DNA of 64,000 nt, from NCBI GenBank assembly GCA_029582265.1, contig CM055817.1, forward strand, positions 59,893,152-59,957,151, written 5' to 3'. The DNA comes from Zoroaster sp. YZ-2022 (taxonomy: Eukaryota; Echinodermata; Asteroidea; Forcipulatida; Zoroasteridae). The notes under the pieces are model-generated. The model did not search any database and was not told where the DNA came from. It saw nothing but the letters and a program-made list of their open reading frames with translations. This document shows positions 47,278-58,600 of this stretch, in pieces; the stretch's first letter is position 1; every line of letters starts with the position of its first letter. Made by a program: the position numbers and the translations under genes.

Positions 47278-47445
47278 GTCCGGCATTCTCCTGAGGACGA
47301 TCAGAGCATACTGATCGAAACGTCGAGTTGTACCCCCAGTTCTTTTCAGAACTAATTACTACTCAATTGAGATTCCACATGGTGTCACCGCAATTAGTCT
47401 TACTTATCATCCTCACCATGCAAAGCTACAAGTTTTACCTATCTA
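47278..47445 (+). repeat. Penelope-like terminal repeat 6 (5' end of plus copy)
   Basis: CTCCTGAGGACGATCAGAGC to TGCAAAGCTACAAGTTTTACC. The stretch contains a possible hammerhead core: CTGAGGA, a six-base stem GATCAG/CTGATC with AGCATA loop, and GAAAC. It is preceded by the same CAGCATTTTCCAGAGTCCGG tail that ends the plus copy, as expected for tandem Penelope-like units. Confidence 0.85.
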
Positions 47446-48600
47446 CGCTCTACGGGGAGCATACCACTACCAAGGTTCGGTCGTTTGAACGAGCGTCGAT
47501 CAGACGTTCTAAACTCATGAACAACCTCGCCTTCCTGAAACGATGCCGAGACTCGAACCTTATCCCGCCAGGCCTACAGCTCCATGACCCAGTTCGCAGC
47601 CTCCGTTCCCGCCGCATCCTACGTTCAGCCAGCGCCTCCTTGCTTCGTGAGAGGATCGCCTCCACACGTTCCTCCCTCGCCGACACCGACCGCAGTCTAT
47701 CCCACCTAGAAGAAGGATTTCGTGACACGTTACACCCCGAGGACTTCGAGAAAGTCACCACCCGCACTTCGTCTTCGAGCAGACACGTGTTCACCACCAC
47801 CCGCCGGAAGCAGATCAGCAAGTTTTCGCGACTTCAACGATTGGATACGGGATCATCTATATCCCTATTCCCCCGCGCGTTCACCCGGTCCAAGGGATCC
47901 TCTATATCCCCACGACCATCCGACTCGGAGTCCTGGAGATCTCCTATATCTCACTCCAACCGCGCTTCTAGCAGACTGGATACGGGATCTTCTACATCCC
48001 TATTCCCCCGCGCGTTCACACGGTCTGAGGGATCCGTGTATCCCCACGACCTTCTGACTCGGAGTCTTGGAGATCTTCTACATCTCGCTCCAACCGCTTC
48101 AAGTAAACCTACGGGATCTGCTATATCCCTAAGGCAACCTCACACCTCCGCTCACAGGACGCGTTCCAGAAAACACACCTGTCGCCAACCTCAGCCAACG
48201 CACCTCACTCCTATCGAAACATCAGTACTGTCACTGGGAATGAATTTCGCCTCACACCCAAATCCATTCCAACGGAAGAAATCATCCAGTCAGTTGAGCC
48301 AGCCCTGCGACGACTCAACAAAACAGCAGCTGATGACGTCAGACTACAGATGAGCGATGTTCTGCGTAAAGCCAAGCCAGCCAAGCCCAACCTCTCCAAG
48401 GGAGAACTTTCTGCTTTACAGGACATCCGACGAGACAGCTCCATCCACATCCTCACCGCAGACAAAGGCAACGCTACAGTCATCATGGACCGAGCACAAT
48501 ACACCGACAAGGTAAGTCACATTTATTATCCGATTCATACCGCCCCTCAAGAAGAACCCCATCCCATCCAAAGAGAAAAGAGTAGCTAGCAAACTCCTTG
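47446..48600 (+). pseudogene. Penelope-like protein, N-terminal region
   Basis: The frame starts near LYGEHTTTKVRSFERASIRR and continues SKLMNNLAFLKRCRDSNLIP, a typical Penelope N-terminal block. A long Ser/Arg-rich part follows, in which a ~139-base unit (RLDTGSSISLFPRAFTRS and SDSESWRSPISHSNRASS) is present twice, then MSDVLRKAKPAKPNLSKGEL and TADKGNATVIMDRAQYTDK. A frameshift occurs near 48350 and another near 48540. Confidence 0.75.
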
Positions 48601-49740
48601 CCCTCCACCGTGCCGGTGGCCTCTCCATCCAACTCTACCGACATCTCAGACCATCCAGCTCATCCTGCCCTAGGTTCTTTGGCCAGCCGAAGATTCACAA
48701 ACCTGATGTCCCTCTCCGCCCTATTGTCGCCTCCAGAGGTTCACCTACGTACAACACAGCCCGTCATTTAGCTAAGATCCTCCGACCCTTGGTGGGTCTC
48801 ACTCAACACCATGTGTCCAACTCCAGTCAGTTCGTTGAGATCACCCGGGGCCTCACACTTCAACCCAGCGACATCTTGGTTAGTTTTGATGTTGTCTCCC
48901 TATTCACCAATGTCCCAACTACAGAGACATGCCTCCTGGTGAAGGACAGACTCGTACAAGATCTTTCTCTTGATGATCTCACATCACTCACCCCGGACCA
49001 AATTCATGATTTGCTACTAACATGTGTCTCTTCAAGTTGTTTTCAGTTTCAGGGCAAGTTCTACGAGCAGACAGCTGGGACCTCCATGGGATCTCCTTTA
49101 TCCCCGGTCCTTGCTGATATTTTCATGGAAGAGTTTGAAAACTCTTCCTCAACACCGCCGACCTCCAACCCAAGCTGTGGCTCCGATACGTGGATGACAC
49201 CTTTGTGGTTTGGCCACACGGCAGAGACACACCCCAGGATTTTCTACAACATCTAAACCAGCAACACCGAGCATCAAGTTCACCATGGAAACGGAAGAAG
49301 ATGACAAGATCGCGTTCCTTGATGTTGGCATTTCCAGAAACCCAGACGGCTCCCTACACCACAACGTCTACAGAAAGCCCACGCACACAGATCGGTACCT
49401 GAACCAGCGCTCCTTCCATCATCCAAGCATCAAGTCATCGGTCAACCGTACGCTCGTACAACGCGCCTACAACATTTGTGACAAGGACAGCCTTCCCAAG
49501 GAACTACAGCACATCCGAACTACCCTCAAACGCAACGGTTACAATCACAACAAGATCAGCACAGCGAAGCCGGTTCCAAACTCAAAAAGCAAGGTAAGTG
49601 ATCTAACCTCTCTGCTTGTCTCCCTATCTAGGTTCGACGTCTCACAAACTACAACGCATCCTCCGACAAGCAGGCATCGATGTGTTCCACTCAGCCCCCA
49701 GCAAACTCCAAGGACTTCTACATACCCACAAGGACAAACC
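48600..49740 (+). pseudogene. Penelope-like reverse transcriptase core
   Basis: Reverse-transcriptase motifs run in order: FFGQPKIHKPDVPLRPIV (about 48675), ILVSFDVVSLFTNVPTTE (48870), TAGTSMGSPLSPVLADIF (49070) and YVDDTFVVWP with the catalytic aspartates at 49187-49198, then FLDVGISRNPDGSL and the Tyr/His-rich thumb. Frameshifts at about 49150 and 49610 break the frame. The motifs themselves are intact, so decay is recent. Confidence 0.85.
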
Positions 49741-49836
49741 GGACCCAAACAACAGAGCGGGAGTCTACCGGATCCCCTGTGAGTGCGGTAAGGTGTACAT
49801 CGGCGAAACAAAACGCAACCTCCCCATCAGATTGAA
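49741..49836 (+). pseudogene. GIY-YIG endonuclease start, interrupted
   Basis: GVYRIPCECGKVYIGETKRN LPIRLK, the start of the GIY-YIG domain that Penelope-like proteins use for target nicking. After K the protein jumps into a second copy of the N-terminal region instead of continuing EHRAHGRRGD as in the minus-strand partner. The catalytic Arg/Glu part is missing. Confidence 0.8.
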
Positions 49837-50681
49837 ACTCATGAACAACCTCGCCTTCCTGAAACGATGCCGAGACTCGAACCTTATCCCGCCAGGCCTA
49901 CAGCTCCATGACCCAGTTCGCAGCCTCCGTTCCCGCCGCATCCTACGTTCAGCCAGCGCCTCCTTGCTTCGTGAGAGGATCGCCTCCACACGTTCCTCCC
50001 TCGCCGACACCGACCGCAGTCTATCCCACCTAGAAGAAGGATTTCGTGACACGTTACACCCCGAGGACTTCGAGAAAGTCACCACCCGCACTTCGTCTTC
50101 GAGCAGACACGTGTTCACCACCACCCGCCGGAAGCAGATCAGCAAGTTTTCGCGACTTCAACGATTGGATACGGGATCATCTATATCCCTATTCCCCGCG
50201 CGTTCACCCGGTCCAAGGGATCCTCTAATCCCACGACCATCCGACTCGGAGTCCTGGAGATCTCCTATATCTCACTCCAACCGCGCTTCTAGCAGACTGG
50301 ATACGGGATCTTCTACATCCCTATTCCCCCGCGCGTTCACACGGTCTGAGGGATCCCGTGTATCCCCACGACCTTCTGACTCGGAGTCTTGGAGATCTTC
50401 TACATCTCGCTCCAACCGCGCTTCAAGTAAACCTACGGGATCTGCTATATCCTAAGGCAACCCTCACACCTCCGCTCACAGGACGCGTTCCAGAAACACA
50501 CTGTCGTCAACCTCAGCCAACGCACCCTCACTCCTATCGAAACATCAGTACTGTCACTGGGAATGAATTTCGCCCTCACACCAAAATCCATTCCAACGGA
50601 AGAAATCATCCAGTCAGTTGAGCCAGCCCTGCGACGACTCAACAAAACAGCAGCTGATGACGTCAGACTACAGATGAGCAT
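49837..50681 (+). repeat. Internal repeat of the Penelope N-terminal region
   Basis: From CTCATGAACAACCTCGCC this 845-base block repeats 47513-48357 almost exactly, differing by a few one-base indels, mostly in C runs and AG steps. It ends at CAGATGAGC. The sequence then continues with ATGGCACCCCAGACGCATCA, the C-terminal part after the GIY-YIG domain. Confidence 0.9.
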
Positions 50682-51058
50682 GGCACCCCAGACGCATCAG
50701 AGAGGCCATCGAGATCGTCAAACACGACACTGTACCACAGGACATCGGTTTCTTCATCAGCGACATTTGGCGACCTATACTACAGACTGAAGGATCTTCT
50801 ATATCCAAAGTCCATAACCCACCCCAGACTGAGGGATCCCCTATATCCTAAGTCAACCACCCTCCTTCCCCTGTGCTTGTTAACAACTGATTCAGTTCAG
50901 TGAGCACACACTCCTCTCCCCCAACCCCTAGGATCCTAGTCTCATAGTCTCACAGTTTCCCGCCTGCGCGCCTCAACGAACTAATCCTCCAGCATCCATT
51001 CATGGGATGATCCTCCAGCAGCCTACTTAAGCAGCAGCATTTTCCAGAGTCCGGCATT
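50682..51058 (+). pseudogene. Penelope-like protein C-terminal end and 3' tail
   Basis: The block matches the reverse complement of 46240-46615. It encodes the last ~40 residues (CCAGACGCATCAGAGAGGCC, then GGTTTCTTCATCAGCGAC) and a GC-rich tail ending CAGCATTTTCCAGAGTCCGG, which adjoins the terminal repeat. Confidence 0.8.
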
Positions 51059-51176
51059 CTCCTGAGGACGATCAGAGCATACTGATCGAAACGTCGAGTT
51101 GTACCCCCAGTTCTTTTCAGAACTAATTACTACTCAATTGAGATTCCACATGGTGTCACCGCAATTAGTCTTACTT
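51059..51176 (+). repeat. Penelope-like terminal repeat 7 (3' end of plus copy)
   Basis: CTCCTGAGGACGATCAGAGC to GCAATTAGTCTTACTT, then the right target duplication ATAATAAGGGTCAA. It is truncated relative to the 47.3 kb repeat. It has the same CTGAGGA ... GAAAC core. Confidence 0.88.
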
Positions 51177-51190
51177 ATAATAAGGGTCAA

Positions 51191-51770
51191 TACACTGATA
51201 CAATCATGAATAATGCGGCTAACAGTGATGACAAAAAAAAACGCGAAAACCTCGTTTGTTTACATCGCCTAATTAGTATGCTAATAAGCCTTGAAGTCGC
51301 GCATGTGCACAAACTAAACTTTGCCACAGAACGTACGTGAGGTTATTAAGTTTTCAAAATGTGTACAGTATTTTATTTAATTACTGTTTTCACTGGAAGC
51401 AATGAGGGAGCTACAGTTAAGGGTCCGTGTGTAAATTAATTTGAAAAATTAAATGGAATAAAATTAGATCATGGCAGCTAAAAGGTAAAAAAAAAGGTTA
51501 ACTTTGGAAATATGCTACATAGAATTAGGTTACAGTTGAAAATAACATAATGTTACAAATTAAAATATAATATTTAGCGGTATAAAGGTAAGTTTTAAGG
51601 TTAGTGTGTGTTTAAGGTTAATTTGTTTCAAATTAGTTTCGGATTTGTTTCACACAAGGATGATCTAAACAGCGTCTAAAAACGGTATTATGTGCGTCAC
51701 AAACACTGCATCTGCCTGCAGCTGCTCGATGTGTACAAAGTTTGCGCGAAATTAGTTTCGGTAAAATTAT
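51191..51770. other. No gene seen
   Basis: Ordinary AT-rich non-coding sequence with no repeats or exons I can support. Confidence 0.5.
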
Positions 51771-51774
51771 TTTT

Positions 51775-52208
51775 AGCAATTAGGCTGAGAGCGATCAATG
51801 CCATTTCACAACATCCATACAACTACATTGGCCACAAATGCATTGTGTAACATCATTTAAAGCCACAATGTTTGTCACAATGAGTTAGAACCCTAACCCC
51901 AGCACCCAGGTAAATCTATTGTTAGCAATTAGGCTAAGAGCGATCAATGCCATTTCACAACATCCATACAACTACATTGGCCACAAATGCATTGTGTAAC
52001 ATCATTTAAAGCCACAATCTTTGTCACAATGAGTTGGAACCCTAACCCCAGCACCCAGGTAAATCTATTGTTAGCAATTAGGCTAAGAGCGATCAGTGCC
52101 ACTTCACAACATCCATACAACTACATTGGCCACAAATGCATTGTGTAACATCATTTAAAGCCACAATCTTTGTCACAATGAGTTGGAACCCTAACCCCAG
52201 CACCCAGA
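51775..52208. repeat. ~149-bp tandem repeat, three copies
   Basis: Three near-identical units starting AGCAATTAGGCT, containing CATCCATACAACTACATTGG and AACCCTAACCCCAGCACCC. Units begin near 51775, 51923 and 52073. Only a few substitutions separate them, so the expansion is recent. Confidence 0.93.
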
Positions 52209-52617
52209 CAATGTTGAAAATGTTTTGCGGATGAATTATTAACAAATTCAATACACTGATCTAGCCTGTCGATCAAATAGCACAGACTGACCAATAGGCA
52301 ATAAGCCTATTCATGACAACTTTTACTACATCGGTCAAGCGCCTCACTATAAAGCAGACTGTATGACCCAATTTTTCTAAGGGTTGCTAAGGGTGGGCGG
52401 GGACTACAGGAGTATCTGAAAACTACACCTTATCAATATGCATCTTTTTGACCTTTTATGAACTGTCAATTAAAGAGAAATAATATGGATATTCATGAGC
52501 GGATGGATCGGTGCAAAATAGAGGGAGGGAGTGTTACAGGTTTTATTCATAACATCATTAACAGCTCTATAAATATTTTAAAACTTTGAATAGGGAGAAT
52601 AATGTTCACGCTCTATG

Positions 52618-52746
52618 AGCGTCAAACTTGGCAGATACCGGCGCAATATAAGTGTCCATTAGCGTCAAACTTGGCAGATACCGGCACAATATAAGTGTCC
52701 ATTAGCGTCAAACTTGGCAGATACCGGCGCAATATAAGTGTCCATT
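52618..52746. repeat. 43-bp tandem repeat, three copies
   Basis: AGCGTCAAACTTGGCAGATA CCGGCGCAATATAAGTGTCC ATT three times, with one G/A difference in the middle copy. Confidence 0.95.
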
Positions 52747-53264
52747 ATTATTATCATCATTATCGAGCTACGGATTAGATTGAAGACTTTGAGACGTTGG
52801 CGGGAGCAGACTGACGGGTAAAATTTCCAATTGTTTATGTAATTCCTAGCATGCGTATGATATTGAGAACAATGGAAAAGAACAGATACGTCTGCTGCCC
52901 TCTAGTGTCTCAAAATTCTTCCATTGGATGAAAATGTTATCATTTTTTTTTTTAAATTCTTACTAACCATTTAATATAACATATAATATGCCTTTATATA
53001 ACTTATACCCCATTAAATATCTTATACATAAAATATATTGAATATATGTTTAGGATAACTATAATCATTAAGCCTTGATAGCTGACAGCAAACTCTTCAA
53101 AGAGATACAAACCATCAGTTAAGAATGATATAATAAATACAATTTATAAACATAGATGCTATTGCACAGTTCTAATTATTACATACAAATATACAAAGTA
53201 TTTCTACAACCAAATATGCTAAATATATGAAAGGGATTTACAACATCAGTAGCTTTTTCAGCTA

Positions 53265-53507
53265 CTGCAGTAGTCTTGGTTCAAGACTGTGTTTCTATGT
53301 TTTTGATACATGATCCATCGCCACACGAGGGCGCTACACGAACCGCTACAATCACAAACCGCTATCACACGAACCGCTGTTTGTGCGGTTCGTGCGTGAT
53401 AGCAGTTCGTGGGTTACAGCAGTTCATGTAGCGCCCTCGTGCTGCGTGTAGTGACGGATCGTGTATCAAAAACATAGAAACACAGTCTTGAACCAAGACT
53501 ACTGCAG
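53265..53507. repeat. Long palindrome, ~243 bp
   Basis: CTGCAGTAGTCTTGGTTCAA on the left is mirrored by TTGAACCAAGACTACTGCAG on the right. Further matching arms include GAGGGCGCTACACGAACCGC. The centre is near ACGAACCGCTGTTTGTGCGG. It lies directly before the non-LTR tail and interrupts its frame. Confidence 0.85.
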
Positions 53508-53705
53508 CACAAAAACTACGGAACACTCTTCCATTGGACATTTGCCGTTGCCACTCTATCAACGCATTCAAGACAAGGCTGAAGACTTTTTAGCATAAAT
53601 CTTCATATAATCTCAAATAATTTTATTCCACCCCTTGCAGTGCCTCGGAATAGGAAGCTAGATAAATGGCGCTCTATAAATGCATTATTATTATTATTAT
53701 TAATT
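53508..53705 (+). mobile_element. 3' end of a CR1/L2-like non-LTR element
   Basis: RNTLPLDICRCHSINAFKTR LKTF then stop (53519-53593) is the usual C-terminal end of these retrotransposon proteins (LWNSLP...FKxxLKTxL). It is followed by a short 3' UTR and an ATT microsatellite at 53686-53702, typical of this group. The rest of the element is absent. Confidence 0.7.
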
Positions 53706-54094
53706 GTTGAATTTACAAAAGGTTTCTGTGCAGTAACTTTTTGTAAAAAATGTAAAGTTAAGTTTTTGTCGTTTTCTCAAAAATGTGAGCATCTATTGCG
53801 ATGAAACTTTATTTTTATGATATTTTTCTTGAAAACTAGAGAAATTAAATGTCAGAACAAGCTCGTATCTAAAAAAAAATGCAACAAGGTCGTATGTGTA
53901 ATAGTGCATAAATTTGCATACATTAAAACAATTGAGTGTAACAATGTTGTATTTTCTTCCATAGGCTTTGCATGTTCATCCTGGAACTCTGTAAAAAGAT
54001 ACGACCTCGTTACACTGAGCAAAATCCATGTCTGCAACAAGGTCGTAACTATGATTCGATCTTGAAGCACTGATGCGACGATATATTACCAAAT

Positions 54095-54236
54095 TTCAAA
54101 GATTAAGATTAAGATTAAAAGATTAAGGTTAACTCTGTTAACCTTAATCTTTAAGATTAAGATTAAAAGATTAAGGTTAACTCTGTTAACCTTAATCTTT
54201 AAGATTAAGATTAAAAGATTAAGGTTAACTCTGTTG
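54095..54236. repeat. 50-bp palindromic tandem repeat
   Basis: AAGATTAAGATTAAAAGATT plus AAGGTTAACTCTGTTAACCTT repeated three times. Each unit holds the palindrome TTAAGGTTAACTCTGTTAACCTTAA, split here as TTAAGGTTAAC and its complement. No coding potential. Confidence 0.9.
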
Positions 54237-54501
54237 ACCTATCACGGCATTACATAATCCGATCGCTGCAAATGAAACAGGGACATAACCTTAAACAGAT
54301 CATCAGAAAATGACCTTTGATGGATCAAAGTAGTGTGACCTTTAGCAGATTAACTTGGTATGATTTTCAGCAGATCAGCATGGTATGAATGACCATTATC
54401 AGGGTTACATAATAATATAACCTTATGCAGATCTCCAGGGTACGACCTTATACAGATCCCCAGGTATGACCTCAAAGCAGGTTGGGATTTGACTTAGCAG
54501 A

Positions 54502-55620
54502 TTAACGAGGTAAGACCTTTGGTCTTTCTGGCAGTGGTGGTGGTGCTCCCACAGGCCCCTCCATACCTTGGGGTATATCGTCAACAAGAGGGCGGCAAGG
54601 TCTAGTCGGTGGCACTGGGGGAGGTGCAACCACCGGCATTTGGGGTTCTTCATCCATATTAATTAACGACATGTCTGGTCCGATAACCTTCGGGCGTGAT
54701 GGTGGAACTTGGGGCGCCGTGTGGGTACATTCGGTATTCTAGGTCTGTCGTCGATGATTGTATTAGTACTTGTGCAAGAGCTGTTATTGCTGTTTCCGTG
54801 GTCAGGAAGAGCACCTGGGTCTTTCTCATCTAGAATTGTGAATTCTGGGTTTTCAAGCATCCGCTGGGGCATTCTGACGCCGCCTCCCAGAGCTGGATGT
54901 TGTTGCCTCCGATGTATCCATGACCTGACGTTGTGGCTCAGCAGGTGGAACTGGAGGCGGAACCACTGGCATAATCGGTTGTTGATCAGAGGGCGTTTGC
55001 TCTGTCGCATCCAGGAGGTCCTTCCTTGGTCTGGTTTTGGGAACTGGCGGCGGTGGCATAGAAGGCTCTGGAACATCTTCTTCAACTCCAGTCATCCTGT
55101 CAGCAACGAGACCAGCCTCAGATGTATCAACCATGGGAGGTTGTGTTGGTCTTGACATTGGAATGGGAGGAGGCATCCTTCCGATCACTCCATCACCAGA
55201 AGACTTCTCTTGCGGCGATTCAACACCTGTGGCCTCCGTCTCTTCCGGGCCGACAGAACTCGGTGCAACTATGCTCCTTGGTCTTGGCACAGGCCGTCTA
55301 GGAACCGCAACTGGAACCCCTCCCTCAGAACTGTGGTTCAATCTCTCGTTGACATCATTATCCAAAAGTTCTAGGCTACCCTCGCTGACATTTCTCCTCA
55401 TGGCGTCTTCCGATTCGGCTACATCTGAAAACTTTACAGATTGTAAGTCTCCAGAGCTATGAACCTGGCGCATCGATGCCCCAGAGGATGGATGAGTCGA
55501 GAGGTGAGAGGAGGGTGTATTCAGGTCCATCCCAAGGTCTTGGAGGAGTCTTAGAGCTTCATCTTCTGAAGAGGCGTGGGCATTGTGGCTGACCTCAAAT
55601 GGTTTGCTGATTCCACTTGA
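54502..55620 (-). CDS. Synaptojanin last exon, proline-rich tail
   Basis: The exon starts after CCCTCTCAG with [20 protein letters not shown] and has many SH3-ligand motifs: [46 protein letters not shown]. After two apparent one-base shifts (near 54885 and 54720) it continues [20 protein letters not shown], then [12 protein letters not shown] and [13 protein letters not shown] before a TAA at 54502-54504. All three pieces keep the same proline-rich style, so the shifts are probably sequence error. Confidence 0.85.
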
Positions 55621-58600
55621 CTGAGAGGGATAATAAGAAATAAGGAAGAATTACTGTTACATTCAGGGGTAATTGGACCCAAGATATTGTTTACTTGTGC
55701 AGACATCAAATGTTTACTTTGACTGTTGTCAATAAAAGTCATCAAAAATTTGTTTATGTTGATAACATATTCTTTAGTAGTTAGGTGGAAATATTCTTTA
55801 GTATTGTAATTTTAAGTAATAAAAGCATTTTATAACCTCAAATTTTACTATTTCTACAATATATATAGAAATCTAATTCTATTTGATACAAAATGTAAAA
55901 CGTATACATATAAAACACACATGCTTCTGTCTGCCATGAAATCTACACGAACAACAGAGGAAGCTGTAAATATAGAGGAAGCTGTAAATATAGAGGAAGC
56001 TGCAAATATAGAGAAAAAATACAATGAAATATAAAGTTTTTTAAATTCCTCAAATAAACAAAGCTGAAACAAAGAAAGCTGAAATACACTATAGCAGGAG
56101 TGTGATTTGACAAAAGTAAAAAAAATCCTGAAAAATGGGTAGCGGGCCTGGGTCTCCCTTTGGTCTAGAGGACAAAGCCCCCTGAACCTCCTGTGGGTAG
56201 CGGGCCTGGGTCTCCCTTTGGTCTAGAGGACAAAGCCCCCTGAACCTCCTGTGGGTAGCAGGCCTGGGTCTCCCTTTGGTCTAGAGGACAAAGCCCCTGA
56301 ACCTCCTGTGGGTAGCGGGTCTGGGTCTCCCTTTGGTCTAGAGGACAAAGCCCCTGAACCTCCTGTGGGTAGCAGGCCTGGGTCTCACTTTTGTATAGAG
56401 GACAAAGCCCCATGAACCTCCTGTGGGTAGCGGGTCTGGGTCTCCCTTTGGTCTAGAGGACAAAGCCCCCTGAACCTCCTGTGGGTAGCAGGCCTGGGTC
56501 TCCCTTTGGTCTAGAGGACAAAGCCCCCTGAACCTCCTGTGGGTAGCGGGCCTGGGTCTCCCTTTGGTCTAGAGGACAAAGCCCCCTGAACCTCCTGTGG
56601 GTAGCGGGCCTGGGTCTCCCTTTGGGTCTAGAGGACAAAGCCCCCTGAACCTCCTGGATGTTTAATTTTGGAGGATTTATTGACTCTCTACATCCCCACA
56701 AACAAGAAACTAGAGGTTTGGACACAACACAGGCTACATCTTTCTTTCCTTGGTGGCTACAAGATTTGTAAAAAAATCCTGAAATCAGGAAAAATCCTGA
56801 GAAATCACAGGCCTGATAAAGACAGTTGTTACTTACGAGACCCAAAGTTGAAGACTTGTTTGTCTGGCTAGGTGCTGGCCTCGGAGGTACCATATTAGGT
56901 CTAGGGGGTGGTGCCCCTGGCCGTGGAGGAGGAGCCACTGGTCTGGAAGGCGGGGCTCTGAAAGCCAAATCAACCTTTTCCTTTGATACTGTATCAAGTG
57001 AGTCGGTTTCCACTCCCACTGAAGGTATAGGGGGAGGGTTAGCCTGCCTGTTTATGGGAGGCGGTCGGGACGGTCGTGCTGGCTTTGACTGTACTGGCTC
57101 AGTGGATGTGTCTGATGCATCGTTGAGAGGGGTGCTTGGGCGGGAGGTAACAAGTTGAGGAACAAGAGGTGCAGGGAGGGCGGGGGCTTCCTTGGTCTCT
57201 TCAAATAGTTCAGGATCCTCATCTTGGAAACAAATCAATGAAAGATTCATCAAAAAACAGTCCAACGGTAATCATGTGGGAAAATAAGTGAGTTGACATG
57301 TGGTCCATTTTAATAAATACTTCCCAAGAGAACAAGAAGCATGAGGGATACCCAAGCTAAAGTTCATATATTCTGAGCAGGTGGCAGATTAAGCAGATGA
57401 TAATGAATATTAGATTTGAAGGACTGACCAGATGAAACATCCACAACAGGTAAAGAGTTCCAGAGCCTGGAATAAGAAGCCATTTTCTCTGATCTGGTCA
57501 CATTATTCAAAGAGAAATCTCAAAATGTTTTTTGATTTGGTTTTGATTTTTGTTATTAACTGACTAAAATTTATATCAATTTTATTTATTTATTTTGTTT
57601 TGGGCTGGGGGTGGGGGTGTTTAATAATATTTGCAGTGAGATGTACTGGATAATTCTTACCATCCATATCAAAGCTCATAGAGGGTATATCAAAACCTTC
57701 TCCAAGTAAACTATTACTGACTGGATTAAAGAGACGTTCGGTATTTGGAGCACACATCGCTAGTTCCTTCTCCAGTTGGTTTACCCAATCCTGACTCTTT
57801 AGAGTCACATGAAGCTGCTTACCAGCGATCTAAAGGTCAAAACGGAAAGTTAAGTGAACTTTTATAAAAAGGTTTTTCTGGAATCATGTCATCGAGTCCC
57901 TTTATCAATGTTATAACATTTACCTCTGTTCCTTCCAAGTTTCTTGCGGTCAGGGCACTGAGGGCATCCTTGAATGTTACTAACATACACGTGTCTACGA
58001 ATCTGTAAGTAATTAATAAAAACAAACCTGATAAAATTTTCTATTGCAAAATTTTTTGTTGATAATATACATAACAGCAAAAGAAACGTCACCCCTAAAA
58101 ATATTTATTATTTTCATTTTTATAATTAATATAATTTGTTTAATGAAGAATATTATGAGTATGGACTGTAACACGAACACAATGTGGCAAATTTGGTTGA
58201 CCTCAAAATTCATCATGCATGACGTCTGAGGACACATAAGCTAAACAAGTTCTCAGACTTATCAAAATTTAGGGGGTGACGTTTCTTTTGCCGTTATGTA
58301 TATTTCTAGGATCTTGAAGATGTTGATTTCTTAACATACTCAATGAACACATAATGACAAAGTAAAAATTGAAACATTCTTATCTTAAAGCATTTTTCAA
58401 GAAGATGCTAACTTTTGAATGTGATACAAAACAAAAAACTTAATTGACACTTTATGTCAAAGTAAAATGTCAAATCATTATGGATTATAAAGGCATTTTT
58501 AAATATTAACTAGAACGGCGAAGCCACGATGACTCGCTGCTGGATGCATATCAATATACAAGAGTAAATGCACCATATATGTGACCCGCTCGCGTGCGCC

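Larger units (their letters stand above)
46087..51176. mobile_element. Composite of two inverted Penelope-like elements in one 14-bp target duplication
   Basis: ATAATAAGGGTCAA flanks the whole unit (46073-46086 and 51177-51190). Inside, in order: a minus-oriented terminal repeat (46087-46236), a 5'-truncated minus-strand copy (46237-47243), a plus-oriented terminal repeat (47278-47445), a nearly full-length but rearranged plus-strand copy, and a second plus terminal repeat (51059-51176). Penelope-like elements often integrate as tandem or inverted partial copies with shared terminal repeats, and this fits. No single frame is intact. Confidence 0.85.

Noticed and set aside
49588..49627. A GTAAGT...CTATCTAG stretch in the Penelope frame looked like a 38-base intron.
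   Set aside because: Removing it gives the wrong downstream frame, while the minus copy reads VSDLTLCLSPYLGSMS straight through. A one-base indel explains the break better.
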